This document shows, in pieces, positions 8,999 through 17,516 of a stretch of 33,619 nucleotides of DNA; the first letter of the stretch is position 1, and each line of letters begins with the position of its first letter. Source of the DNA: Deltaproteobacteria bacterium (GTDB taxonomy: Bacteria; Desulfobacterota; Desulfobacteria; Desulfobacterales; JAHEIW01). Made by a program: the position numbers and the translations under genes. The notes under the pieces were generated by a model. The model saw only the letters and a list, made by a program, of their open reading frames with translations. It was not told the DNA's origin and did not search any database. The stretch spans positions 1 through 33,619 of the forward strand of contig JAHEIW010000038.1 in the NCBI GenBank assembly GCA_024639185.1. Reading direction: 5' to 3'.

Positions 8999-9772
8999 TT
9001 ACCAAATCTTCCACGGCGGATTGTCCGTCAGCCAGAGTTCTTCCAGTACCATCTTATCTCTCAGGGTATCCATGTTTTGCCAGTATCCGTGATGACGATA
9101 CGCCGCAAGCCTGCCTTCGCGGGCTAGCAATCCCAAAGGCTCTGTTTCCCATACAGTTGAATCATCATTGATGTAGTCTATGGCCGCCGGTTCTACAACA
9201 AAAAACCCTCCATTTACCCAGGCGCTGTCTCCCTGGGGTTTTTCTCTGAATCTGGAGATCAGGATTTGGTCATCTTCCAAATTAAACACACCAAATCTTC
9301 CGGGCGGTTGAACAGCCGTCAGGGTGACCAGGGCCTTTTGAGCTTTGTGAAACGTCACAAGGTTTTTGATGTCTAAGTCGGTTACGCCGTCTCCATAGGT
9401 CAGGCAGAATGTTTCACCACCAATATAGTCTTTAATTCTTTTAATACGACCACCGGTCATGGTCTTTTCACCGGTGTCCAACAGCGTCACGCGCCAGGGT
9501 TCTGTGCCGTTTTGGTGAATCTGCATATCGTTGCGTCTTAAATCAAAAGTAATATCAGACATATGCAACATATATGAGGCAAAATACTCTTTAATAACAT
9601 AACCTTTGTATCCTAAGCAAATGATAAAGTCATCGATACCGGCAGCAGAGTAAATCTTCATAATGTGCCATAAAATGGGTTTGTCGCCAATTTCAACCAT
9701 AGGCTTTGGCTTTACGCCGGTTTCCTCCGATATCCGCGTTCCAAATCCGCCAGCCAGGATAACGGCTTTCAT
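8999..9772 (-). CDS. rfbF: Glucose-1-phosphate cytidylyltransferase (copy 1)
   Basis: A 257-residue RfbF-family enzyme that makes CDP-glucose from CTP and glucose-1-phosphate, the entry step to CDP-3,6-dideoxy and branched sugars. The start [18 protein letters not shown] carries the nucleotide loop GGFGTR, followed by [27 protein letters not shown] (metal-binding DG) and the family-typical end [18 protein letters not shown] and PWKIW are all present. It is the first gene of the minus-strand polysaccharide operon, 33 bp ahead of the SDR gene. A paralogue lies at 12730-13506 on the other strand. No CDP-glucose 4,6-dehydratase of clear RfbG type is visible in the window. Confidence 0.93.
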   Translation of the reverse strand: MKAVILAGGFGTRISEETGVKPKPMVEIGDKPILWHIMKIYSAAGIDDFIICLGYKGYVIKEYFASYMLHMSDITFDLRRNDMQIHQNGTEPWRVTLLDTGEKTMTGGRIKRIKDYIGGETFCLTYGDGVTDLDIKNLVTFHKAQKALVTLTAVQPPGRFGVFNLEDDQILISRFREKPQGDSAWVNGGFFVVEPAAIDYINDDSTVWETEPLGLLAREGRLAAYRHHGYWQNMDTLRDKMVLEELWLTDNPPWKIW

Positions 9773-10589
9773 AAAATTCTCCGTTTGGTTAGAGGTTAAT
9801 CCTACAAAGAATCATATAGTTTCCGCCAATAAGGGCATGGGGACCAAGTCATTTTTTTAAAATCATGGGCAAAATGAATACACGCAGGCACAATGATCGG
9901 TAAGACAGCTCAAATTGCAGGGTGCCCAAAATACGATTGCTCGGTTATAGCTCCGCTTCCTCAGTTACAAGGCCAACGCCTTTGCTGATGATTCGAATCA
10001 TTCTACCTGACTGTTTTATTATAACAAAATCGACTGGTTATGCATCCCCACCCAGAATCAACCAGAATCAAATGGACGCTGATTCGCTCTTTTCCGCTCG
10101 ACGGCATTCGCCTCCAAACCCTGCAAGCCGGACCGAAAAGAGCATGCCGCTGCTTCATAAGTACTCAAATTTTTCTGCAAACTGATTAGAAAATCATGGC
10201 ATACTGCACATAACACCACGGCGGCACAGATCATTTCTCATGTGGACCTGGCTGACCGGAACCACTCCCGCGGTATGTATGCATTAATTGAAACTTAAAC
10301 CCTGACGGCCAAAATTCGTTTCCATGACACGTCGGCATCCAAAAAAAGCAAGGTGCCGTAAATGCGTGTATAATTTCTGTGGTGTTTAACTCAATGTACG
10401 AATAGAGGCCTTCGTGAACACGGATTCATCCTCAGCCCCCCTGATTGACTTGATGAAACCTTGTTTTGAAAACTTTCAATGGTTGAGTTTTGGCAGGGCC
10501 TCCTTTTTCTACCTGAATGCTGGCTGCCGAATATCCGCTATTCGAAATTCAAAGGAATCATAGCAGCTGCAATATTTTATATCCGATTG

Positions 10590-10607
10590 AAGCAATTATA
10601 GTGCCAC
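10590..10607 (-). promoter_or_regulatory. Sigma-54 (-24/-12) type promoter for the minus-strand polysaccharide operon
   Basis: Read on the minus strand the site is TGGCACTATAATTGCT. It has GG of the -24 element and GC of the -12 element with exactly 10 bases between, and matches TGGCAC-N5-TTGCW. It faces the rfbF operon, whose first start codon is about 800 bases downstream. No activator site can be proved from sequence alone. Confidence 0.6.
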
Positions 10608-10771
10608 AATAGCAGTGGCATGCAAGCGCAGTATTCGTCCGGATCGTTGCTACCAGTAAACAGAATGATCGGTGTTGTAAGTTTAGGTCTATTTGCTGAG
10701 AACGTCTTTTTAGTTAATTTGTTGAGCTTGGAAATGCAGGACTTAATCTCCACCACCCGCAATCAATTTAA

Positions 10772-10813
10772 AAATAAAGGAAATAATTTGAGAAATAAAG
10801 GAAATAATTTGAG
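10772..10813. repeat. Perfect 2 x 21-bp tandem direct repeat
   Basis: Two identical, directly adjacent 21-bp units (10772-10792 and 10793-10813), each AAATAAAGG followed by AAATAATTTGAG. They lie about 165-205 bp upstream of the minus-strand -24 element, a distance at which enhancer-binding activators of sigma-54 promoters commonly bind. They could equally be a neutral slippage duplication in AT-rich DNA. Confidence 0.9.
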
Positions 10814-10991
10814 ATAATTTATTACACATTTGTGGGTAAATAATTTCACATTTCAACGCCCCATTGAATCAATATTGTAGTCAATTTCCAGAGAGTTGAG
10901 GATAACAACCTGCACGCGAACGATGATCACAAAAGGGGGAAGCTTCACTGCGAACCGGCTTGTCACTAATCCTTAGAATTGGTATTTCGGA

Positions 10992-11020
10992 TTGACAATC
11001 CCGAATAAAGGGCATACAAG
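10992..11020 (+). promoter_or_regulatory. Sigma-70-type promoter of tRNA-Pro
   Basis: A perfect -35 TTGACA (10992-10997), a 17-bp spacer and a -10 TACAAG (11015-11020), with the mature tRNA beginning 13 bases after the -10 box. An imperfect inverted repeat (TATTTCGGATT / AATCCCGAATA, 10983-11007) overlaps the -35 region and might be an operator; that part is speculation. Confidence 0.65.
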
Positions 11021-11032
11021 GCATAGACTAGT

Positions 11033-11109
11033 CGGGACGTGGCTCAGCCTGGTAGAGCACAGCGTTCGGGACGCTGGGGTCGCGCGTTCAAATCGCGCCG
11101 TCCCGACCA
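11033..11109 (+). tRNA. tRNA-Pro (anticodon CGG)
   Basis: A 77-nt cloverleaf. The acceptor stem CGGGACG pairs with CGTCCCG, the D arm holds GGCTCAGCCTGGTAGAGC, the anticodon stem CAGCG/CGCTG encloses loop TTCGGGA (anticodon CGG), and the T arm is GCGCG-TTCAAAT-CGCGC. Discriminator A and CCA are encoded. It reads CCG proline codons. It has its own promoter and terminator and lies between two divergent polysaccharide operons. Confidence 0.97.
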
Positions 11110-11126
11110 AATAATAACAAGTACTT

Positions 11127-11160
11127 AGCCCGGTTTCTCGAAGCCGGGCTTTAGTTTTTA
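11127..11160 (+). terminator. Rho-independent terminator after tRNA-Pro
   Basis: Stem AGCCCGG (11127-11133) pairs with CCGGGCT (11144-11150) around a loop containing TTTCTCGAAG, followed by TTAGTTTTTA. It lies 17 bases past the CCA end of the tRNA and should separate the tRNA transcript from operon 2. Confidence 0.75.
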
Positions 11161-11231
11161 ATGAGCCATAATCGCTAAAGTACACGGACCCTAATGAATT
11201 TCGAAAAATTGAGCGGTAATGACACTCATAT

Positions 11232-11248
11232 TGGCACGCAACTTGCGT
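11232..11248 (+). promoter_or_regulatory. Sigma-54 (-24/-12) type promoter for the plus-strand polysaccharide operon
   Basis: TTGGCACGCAACTTGCG matches TGGCACG-N4-TTGC exactly, with GG (11233-11234) and GC (11245-11246) separated by 10 bases. It faces the glycosyltransferase gene at 11524 and would give a leader of about 265 nt. With the matching minus-strand site at 10590-10607, it suggests that both operons depend on sigma-54. Confidence 0.68.
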
Positions 11249-11523
11249 CAGAATAAATTTTTAATCTATACCATTTCGCATCCGACTAATGGTACCGGAA
11301 CACTAAGCGGGGGGTTAGTTTAACACCAATATTGGAGTCGGAGGTGGGAACTACCCTGATAGATCTGAGCCTTACGATTAATGATTTAATCCCCAGATAC
11401 TCAGCTAAAAACAGAATCCCAGCATAATTTATTACAGGAATTTCAGAGGACGCCACAACAATTCATCGCTCGGATTCACAACTTCTGAGATAAAAAATAT
11501 CTGAAGCCGAGACCTACAAAAAT

Positions 11524-12708
11524 ATGCAATTGGAACCCTATTACCAATCAAAAAACGACTCACGGATTCTAATTCTGTCTCAGCGGAAACTTCGGAATGA
11601 TCTTTTCCGATGCTCTGATTATGAGTTTGAAGATACAATTTGCTCGTTAGATGCCGCCGACATAATTGCACCTGAGTACAATTACAATATCAGTGGTGCA
11701 AGATATTGTAAGTTTGTACTCAAGGCCATGTCAAAAAACCTATTTGAGGCCACGTCAAAAAAGCTCAGTATCGTACAACATATTAATCCCGGAATTCGTC
11801 AATCTGTCGTAGAAAAGGAGTATGATCTGCTTTATGTACACTGTTTGTTTGCTAAGGATCTTCTGTCCCTCAATTCAATCAGGGACTGGCGCAAAAAATG
11901 TAAGATAGCTGTTTGTTATATAGCTGAGCTTTGGACAAAACATCTGAACAAGCTGGAAAAGTTGATTGGGTTGCTAAATCAGTTTGATTATATTTTGCTG
12001 ACTTGCGGCTCCACAGTTGATGAACTCAAAGATAGGGTTGAGCGACCCTGCTATTATTTCCCGCCTGGTGTGGATGCAATTAAATTTAGTCCCTTTCCTG
12101 CTCAACCACACAGATGCATTGATGTATTGAGCATGGGACGTCGTTCACAATTGACACACAAATCTTTAAGGGATCTGGCAGCTCAGGGAAACATTTTTTA
12201 TTTCTACGATACAGTATATTTTAGAGGCGCGATTGATTACACAGATCATCGAAGTATGCTTGCCAACTTGATAAAAAGAAGCCGTTTTTTTCTTGTATAT
12301 CCAGCGCAGGTCAACGACATCAATCTAAGAGGCAGCCAAGAGGTGCTGGGATACCGTTACTTCGAAGGCGCAGCCGGTGGTGCTGTCCTGCTGGGGGATG
12401 TTCCCGATTGCGAATACGCGGATGGGTGCTTTGAATGGCCAAATGCGCTGATACATCTTCCATATGACGCTGAAAATATTGCTGAGCTAATAGCAGAGCT
12501 CGATGCCCAACCCGATCGAATTCACAACATACGTACAAACAATGTTGTTACTTCGCTCTTACGGCATGATTGGGCGCACAGATGGAAAGAAATTCTTAAT
12601 ATTGCCGGCATGAAACCCAGACCCGCCCTTAAGGAACGAGAAAAGCGCTTAAAGGAACTGGCCAAAACTGTAAAGTCTCACTCGCGAAATACAATCAAGA
12701 TAGGATAA
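11524..12708 (+). CDS. CgeB-like glycosyltransferase
   Basis: A 394-residue protein opening MQLEPYYQSKNDSRILILSQR. The middle has CYYFPPGVDAIKFSPFP, the hinge-like PxGxD segment of GT-B glycosyltransferases, followed by IDVLSMGRRSQ. The C-terminal half (GSQEVLGYRYFEGAAGGAVLLGDVPD, then HLPYDAENIAELIAEL) resembles the CgeB/Glyco_trans_1_2 domain, which binds the donor nucleotide sugar. The final ~30 residues are basic and charged. It is the first gene of operon 2; its TAA is followed immediately by the ATG of an alternative start of the next gene. Donor and acceptor are unknown. I see no signal peptide or membrane segment, so it is probably cytoplasmic or peripheral. Confidence 0.78.
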   Translation: MQLEPYYQSKNDSRILILSQRKLRNDLFRCSDYEFEDTICSLDAADIIAPEYNYNISGARYCKFVLKAMSKNLFEATSKKLSIVQHINPGIRQSVVEKEYDLLYVHCLFAKDLLSLNSIRDWRKKCKIAVCYIAELWTKHLNKLEKLIGLLNQFDYILLTCGSTVDELKDRVERPCYYFPPGVDAIKFSPFPAQPHRCIDVLSMGRRSQLTHKSLRDLAAQGNIFYFYDTVYFRGAIDYTDHRSMLANLIKRSRFFLVYPAQVNDINLRGSQEVLGYRYFEGAAGGAVLLGDVPDCEYADGCFEWPNALIHLPYDAENIAELIAELDAQPDRIHNIRTNNVVTSLLRHDWAHRWKEILNIAGMKPRPALKEREKRLKELAKTVKSHSRNTIKIG

Positions 12709-12729
12709 ATGATCGAAAAGGAGGCGCAA

Positions 12730-13506
12730 ATGAAAGTGGGTATCTTAGCAGGAGGACTCGGAGCCCGTCTGGCAGAAGAGACTGAGACAAAGCCAAAACC
12801 GATGGTGGAGATCGGTGGCTATCCTATCCTTTGGCACATCATGATGCATTATAACTATTACGGACACAATCAGTTCGTGATTGCTCTGGGATATAAAGGG
12901 GAATATATCAAAAAATACTTTATGGATTTTTGTCAGCTGAACTGTAACCTTACGGTCAATATGAAAAATGGGGATGTTAGGATGCACGACGGGTACAAAG
13001 CCGATTGGATTGTCGAATTAATCGATACCGGAAGAAATACCCAGACCGGGGGCAGAATAAAGCGATTGGAACCATATCTGGGTGACGAAACCTTTATGTT
13101 GACATGGGGCGACGGCGTTGCGGACATCGACCTTAACAATTTACTTGATTTTCACAAGTCTCACGGCAAATTGGCCACACTGACAGCAGCCCGGCCGCCG
13201 GCTCGATTTGGACACATCGAGCTTGATGGCGATCAAATAATTGAGTTTTCCGAAAAGGTGCAAGCTAAAGAGGGATGGATCAACGGCGCTTTTTTCGTGC
13301 TGGAGCCTGGCGTGTTTGACTATATTGATGGTGATCTCACCCAATGGGAAAAGGAGCCTTTGGAAAATCTAGCCAAGGATGGACAGCTGATGGCTTACCG
13401 CCACCATTCTTTTTGGCAATGTATGGATACGCTCAGAGATAAGCGTCTTCTGGATGAACTGTGGCAGCAGGAAAATCCGCCGTGGAAAATTTGGAATAGT
13501 AGATGA
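12730..13506 (+). CDS. rfbF: Glucose-1-phosphate cytidylyltransferase (copy 2)
   Basis: A 258-residue RfbF-family enzyme, clearly paralogous to the one at 8999-9772: same [24 protein letters not shown] (copy 1 has GDGVTDLDI) and PWKIW ending. It should form CDP-glucose. The start is the ATG at 12730, preceded by a strong AAAGGAGG six bases away. An ATG at 12709 lies within the leader and has no such site. The nucleotide loop reads GGLGAR rather than the usual GGFGTR, a conservative variant. It sits between the CgeB-like glycosyltransferase and an SDR, supporting a role in a dedicated CDP-sugar branch. Confidence 0.93.
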   Translation: MKVGILAGGLGARLAEETETKPKPMVEIGGYPILWHIMMHYNYYGHNQFVIALGYKGEYIKKYFMDFCQLNCNLTVNMKNGDVRMHDGYKADWIVELIDTGRNTQTGGRIKRLEPYLGDETFMLTWGDGVADIDLNNLLDFHKSHGKLATLTAARPPARFGHIELDGDQIIEFSEKVQAKEGWINGAFFVLEPGVFDYIDGDLTQWEKEPLENLAKDGQLMAYRHHSFWQCMDTLRDKRLLDELWQQENPPWKIWNSR

Positions 13507-13605
13507 AAACGCCTTTCTATACTCGGGTTCGACCAATTTTGCGATTCGGCAGATTTTTTTTAAAACCGTACCATGCTTGATTCAAATACATAAAGGGGAA
13601 TGAAT

Positions 13606-14649
13606 ATGAAAGTACTGGTTACCGGTTCTCAAGGATACATTGGAACCATTTTAGTTCCCATGTTACAGAAAGAAGGACATGATGTCGTTGGGTTGGATAC
13701 GGATCTTTATCAACGTTGCACATTTTCAGGGCAACTTTCGGATTTAAAAATCTTGTATTTGGATGTTCGGGATGTGACGAAAGACGCTATTGCCGGATTT
13801 GATGCGATTATTCATCTTGCCGGTTTATCAAACGATCCCCTTGGAGATTATCAGCCAAAAATTACTAAAGCTATCAACGAGACAGCATCTGTCAGGTTGG
13901 CACAACTAGCAAAAGCAGCGGGCATTAAACGCTTTCTGTTTGCATCATCCTGCAGCAACTATGGCGCCGCAGGGTCTGATTTTCTGACTGAAAATTCCCG
14001 GTTCAATCCGGTGACGCCTTACGGGGAATCCAAGGTTAAGGTGGAACAAGCCCTGATGACTATGGCTGATGATAACTTCAGCCCTACCTATATCCGTGCA
14101 TCAACAGCCTATGGCATGTCGCCACGGATTCGTTTTGATCTCGTGGTCAACAATTTAACCGCCTGGGCATTTACAACCGGCAGCGTTTTTCTAAAAAGCG
14201 ATGGTACGCCCTGGCGACCAATCGTGCATGTAGAGGACATTTCCAGCGCCTATATTGCTGCCTTGCATGCGCCTCGAAAAGCTGTTCATAATGAAGCATT
14301 CAATATTGGCACGACTACCGAAAATTACATGATTCGAGAAATTGCTGAGATTGTAAATGATGTTGTTCCGGGATGTAAAATTGAATATGCACCGGATGCC
14401 TCGCCGGATAAACGGTGTTACCGAGTGGACTGCAATAAAATAGCTCGCGTTTTACACGATTTCAAGCCCCAGTGGACAGTACGGCGAGGAATCGAACAAC
14501 TGTACGATGCGTATAAGCGCATCGGGCTTACTTTAGAAGAATTTGAAGGTCCAAAGTTTATGCGCATTGCTCATGTAAAACGCCTCATCGAAAATAGATT
14601 GTTGGATAATGAATTAAGATGGAAAAACAAACAGGCAGTGGAGGTTTAG
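13606..14649 (+). CDS. NAD-dependent epimerase/dehydratase (extended SDR) for a nucleotide sugar
   Basis: A 347-residue extended SDR. The NAD-binding motif is GSQGYIG (7-13), with IIHLAGLSNDP and SSCSNYGAAG, and the active-site YxxxK is in TPYGESKVKVEQ. The first ATG (13600) is only one base past the AAGGGG ribosome-binding site, so I prefer the ATG at 13606. The C-terminal part (DKRCYRVDCNKIARVL) is like sugar-nucleotide epimerases that follow rfbF in similar clusters. Together with the cytidylyltransferase, the DUF4910 protein and the C-methyltransferase, it likely processes a CDP-linked hexose. Whether it acts as dehydratase, epimerase or ketoreductase cannot be decided from sequence. Confidence 0.85.
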   Translation: MKVLVTGSQGYIGTILVPMLQKEGHDVVGLDTDLYQRCTFSGQLSDLKILYLDVRDVTKDAIAGFDAIIHLAGLSNDPLGDYQPKITKAINETASVRLAQLAKAAGIKRFLFASSCSNYGAAGSDFLTENSRFNPVTPYGESKVKVEQALMTMADDNFSPTYIRASTAYGMSPRIRFDLVVNNLTAWAFTTGSVFLKSDGTPWRPIVHVEDISSAYIAALHAPRKAVHNEAFNIGTTTENYMIREIAEIVNDVVPGCKIEYAPDASPDKRCYRVDCNKIARVLHDFKPQWTVRRGIEQLYDAYKRIGLTLEEFEGPKFMRIAHVKRLIENRLLDNELRWKNKQAVEV

Positions 14650-14795
14650 TAAGATAGGTTCCAATTTTATCTGTGGTTTCTGCATTCCTCGTTCACCCCG
14701 TAATTTTCACAGCACGCTAAAGAATACGAATAGATGAAATCTGAAGCCGAATGATAATTGTTAACAAATTTAAAAAAAACGGTTGATTGCAATAA

Positions 14796-16109
14796 ATGAA
14801 AACACTAAAGCGGATGGAAGAATTAGATTTTAAAAATACCGGCGATAGAATGCTAAAACTCATTCATGATTTATATCCGATTTGTCGCAGCATTACCGGA
14901 GAAGGCGTTCGTCAAACGTTAAGTGTTTTAAAAGAATTGATTCCTCTGGACGTGCTCAGCATTGCCAGTGGAACCGAAGCGTTTGACTGGACAATTCCGA
15001 AAGAGTGGAATATCAGAGACGCCTACGTAGAAGATTCAAAAGGAAATCGCGTGATAGATTTTCAAAAATCGAACCTGCATGTTGTTAATTACAGTATGCC
15101 CGTTGATCGCATCATGACTCTAAAAGAACTTCAAAAACACCTGCACACAATACCTGAGCATCCGGATTGGATACCCTATCGGACCACTTATTATAATCAG
15201 AGCTGGGGATTTTGTCTGAGTCACAATGACTTCAATCGTCTTAAAGAAGATGATTACCATGTGGTCATTGACGCAACGCTTAAACCCGGTTATTTGAATT
15301 ACGGTGAATTACTCATTCCGGGACAGACGGAAAATGAAGTCCTCATCACTACCCATGCCTGCCATCCTTCTCTGTGCAATGATAACCTTTCCGGAATCAG
15401 TCTCACGGCTTATCTTGCCAAATATTTGATTGAACAGCCTCTGAGGTATTCCTACCGATTTCTGTTTATTCCGGGTGGTATTGGCTCAGTTGTCTGGCTC
15501 AGCCGCAACGAAGACAACATATCCCGAATAAAACATGGTCTGGTCGTGACATGTGTTGGGGATTCCGGTTCTTTTACATATAAAAAAACCCGTCAGGGCA
15601 ATGCAGAAATCGATCGGGCAGTTCTGCATGTGTTAAAGGCATCCGGCAAGGAATATGAAGTGGTAGATTTTTCTCCGTACGGATACGACGAGCGCAATTT
15701 CGGATCCCCCGCCTTTAATTTAGCGGTAGGCTCTCTGACAAGATCAACATACAGCCAGTATCCACAATACCATAGTTCGGCCGACAATTTCGATCTGATC
15801 AATGCAGAAAATCTGAGCGACTCTTTTGAAATGTATCTCCGGGTTATAAACGTAATTGAAAATAACCGAACCTATTTGAATTTATTTCCCAAGGGAGAAG
15901 TACAATTGGGAAAAAGAGGACTCTATGGCAAAATGGGTGGCCTTCAAAACCGGCCCTCCTCTGAATTGCCCCTTTTGTGGGTTCTGAATCTTTGCGATGG
16001 AGACCACACGCTGCTCGCCATTTGTGAACGCGCTGGGCTGCATTTTGATGAAGCCAAACATGCAGTCGATGTACTCATACAACATGATCTTCTCAAAGAC
16101 CTGAATTAG
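14796..16109 (+). CDS. DUF4910-family aminopeptidase-like protein of polysaccharide clusters
   Basis: A 437-residue DUF4910 protein with an M28-like fold. The putative zinc site is [15 protein letters not shown], followed by [19 protein letters not shown] and the conserved [19 protein letters not shown] and [11 protein letters not shown]. The C-terminal ~80 residues ([25 protein letters not shown]) look like a winged-helix domain, as in other members. Such proteins recur in polysaccharide and aminosugar clusters, but their biochemical role is not established; a hydrolytic or N-acyl-processing role is possible. A 146-bp gap separates it from the SDR, and the methyltransferase follows 64 bp later. 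No signal peptide is visible. Confidence 0.85.
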   Translation: MKTLKRMEELDFKNTGDRMLKLIHDLYPICRSITGEGVRQTLSVLKELIPLDVLSIASGTEAFDWTIPKEWNIRDAYVEDSKGNRVIDFQKSNLHVVNYSMPVDRIMTLKELQKHLHTIPEHPDWIPYRTTYYNQSWGFCLSHNDFNRLKEDDYHVVIDATLKPGYLNYGELLIPGQTENEVLITTHACHPSLCNDNLSGISLTAYLAKYLIEQPLRYSYRFLFIPGGIGSVVWLSRNEDNISRIKHGLVVTCVGDSGSFTYKKTRQGNAEIDRAVLHVLKASGKEYEVVDFSPYGYDERNFGSPAFNLAVGSLTRSTYSQYPQYHSSADNFDLINAENLSDSFEMYLRVINVIENNRTYLNLFPKGEVQLGKRGLYGKMGGLQNRPSSELPLLWVLNLCDGDHTLLAICERAGLHFDEAKHAVDVLIQHDLLKDLN

Positions 16110-16173
16110 TCTAATAAAACGGACAATCAACCAGAATTTCACTGGGTGTCTTGGAAGACAATGGAGGTATAAC

Positions 16174-17403
16174 GTGACAACTGATGACTATACATGTCGT
16201 TCCTGTAAAAAACGCGGGCTTCAAATTTTTTTGAATTTAGGCGACAAGCCGCCATCTGATCGCATCCTAACCGAACAAATGCTCAAACAACCGGAACCGT
16301 TTTATCCCTTGGAAGTCGCTTTTTGCCCGCACTGCAGTCTTGTGCAGATTCTCGAAACGGTTCCACCCGAGGATTTATTCACCGACGGCTATGAGTACTA
16401 TTCCTCATTTATCCCTTCATTATTGCAGCACTCAAAAGAAAATGTAATGGAACTGATAAAGTCCCGGGATCTGGGTAGAGACAATCTCGTTATTGAACTG
16501 GCGAGCAATGATGGCTACCTGCTGAAAAATTATGCCGAACTGGGAATCCCTGTTTTAGGCATCGATCCGGCTCCTGGCCAGGCAAAGGCTGCCAATGATA
16601 TTGGCGTTCCGACTTTAAACATATTCTTCACTGAACAATTGGCTGCTCAACTGCGTGACGATGGGAAAAAAGCTGATGTTGTGCATGCAAACAACGTGTT
16701 AGCCCATGTGGCAGATACCAGCGGCTTTGTTGAAGGCATCAAAATATTACTGAAAAAAACCGGGATAGCAGTTATAGAGGTGCCTTATGTCAAAGATCTG
16801 GTAGACAAATGTGAATTCGACACGATTTACCACGAGCATCTGTGCTATTTTTCGGTTACGGCTTTAGATCATTTATTCCGGCAACACGGACTTTATTTAA
16901 ATCACATTAAAAAGGTTTCGATTCACGGGGGGTCTCTCCGTCTTTATGTCGAAAAAAATGAATTTGCTGGCGTAACGGTCAAAGAATTCCTTAAGCAAGA
17001 GGCATCTCAAAAAATTGACCGCTTAGACTATTATCAAGATTTTGCCCACAAGGTTGAAGGATTAAAAAAGAAATTAAGTGAGCTCTTAATTTCCTTGAAA
17101 TCACAGGGCAAAAACATTGCAGCCTATGGTGCCGCGGCCAAAGGAAGCACGATGATCAATTACGTTGATATTGGACGGGAAGTTGTTGACTTTGTTGTAG
17201 ATCGCAACTCTTACAAACACGGAAAGTATATGCCGGGTAAACATTTGCCGATCTTTCCGGTCGAAAAACTGCTGCAAAAAATGCCGGATTATGTATTGAT
17301 CCTAGCCTGGAATTTTGCTGATGAAATTATTCAGCAACAGGCAGAATATAAACGCCAAGGTGGACGATTTATCGTTCCGATCCCAAATCCAATGATCATT
17401 TGA
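16174..17403 (+). CDS. NovU/TylCIII-type nucleotide-sugar C-methyltransferase
   Basis: A 409-residue SAM-dependent C-methyltransferase. The N-terminal zinc-binding domain has four cysteines, C8 and C11 (CRSC) and C51 and C54 (CPHC). The central SAM domain shows [12 protein letters not shown], and EVPYVKDLV and YHEHLCYFS follow. The C-terminal domain has [18 protein letters not shown] and [15 protein letters not shown], typical of the NovU/TylCIII group that methylates C3 (or C5) of 4-keto-6-deoxy sugar nucleotides. The start is GTG at 16174 with GGAGG seven bases upstream; no ATG fits. It is the last gene of operon 2 and argues that the product is a branched-chain deoxysugar. Confidence 0.92.
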   Translation: MTTDDYTCRSCKKRGLQIFLNLGDKPPSDRILTEQMLKQPEPFYPLEVAFCPHCSLVQILETVPPEDLFTDGYEYYSSFIPSLLQHSKENVMELIKSRDLGRDNLVIELASNDGYLLKNYAELGIPVLGIDPAPGQAKAANDIGVPTLNIFFTEQLAAQLRDDGKKADVVHANNVLAHVADTSGFVEGIKILLKKTGIAVIEVPYVKDLVDKCEFDTIYHEHLCYFSVTALDHLFRQHGLYLNHIKKVSIHGGSLRLYVEKNEFAGVTVKEFLKQEASQKIDRLDYYQDFAHKVEGLKKKLSELLISLKSQGKNIAAYGAAAKGSTMINYVDIGREVVDFVVDRNSYKHGKYMPGKHLPIFPVEKLLQKMPDYVLILAWNFADEIIQQQAEYKRQGGRFIVPIPNPMII

Positions 17404-17516
17404 TCATGCAAGTGGATAAATGCTCTATCAGGCGTTGCCGCTCAAATCGCACCGTTCTGTTCATTTTTATTGTTAACCTACCCTTTGCGCTGCCTAACCG
17501 CTGCTCAGCCACTGAC

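Larger units (their letters stand above)
9773..11032. other. 1.26-kb non-coding control region between operon 1 and tRNA-Pro
   Basis: No convincing gene was found on either strand; the open frames are short, out of context and unlike known proteins. What it does contain: a minus-strand sigma-54-type promoter (10590-10607), a short inverted repeat TGCCAC/GTGGCA (10602-10620) overlapping it, a perfect 21-bp tandem duplication (10772-10813), a 14-bp perfect palindrome ATGATTCGAATCAT (9988-10001), and the tRNA-Pro promoter at the right end. If the sigma-54-type site is used, operon 1 has an untranslated leader of roughly 800 nt. Confidence 0.6.
11110..11523. other. Leader region upstream of operon 2
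   Basis: This 414-bp stretch contains the tRNA terminator and a plus-strand sigma-54-type promoter (11232-11248). After that come about 265 bases before the first gene. I see no coding region there. Confidence 0.6.

Noticed and set aside
9922-10185. Plus-strand open frame of 87 codons in the control region
   Set aside because: No ribosome-binding site, no family resemblance, and odd composition rich in Ser/Pro/Arg. It is likely a chance frame.
10973-11185. Minus-strand open frame of 70 codons reading ARFERATPASRT
   Set aside because: This is the well-known false protein made by reading the opposite strand of a tRNA gene (tRNA-Pro, 11033-11109).
14654-14663. AGATAGGTTC resembling the terminal repeat of the MITE-like element
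   Set aside because: Only 10 bp match, there is no second end, and no internal repeat. This is compatible with chance.
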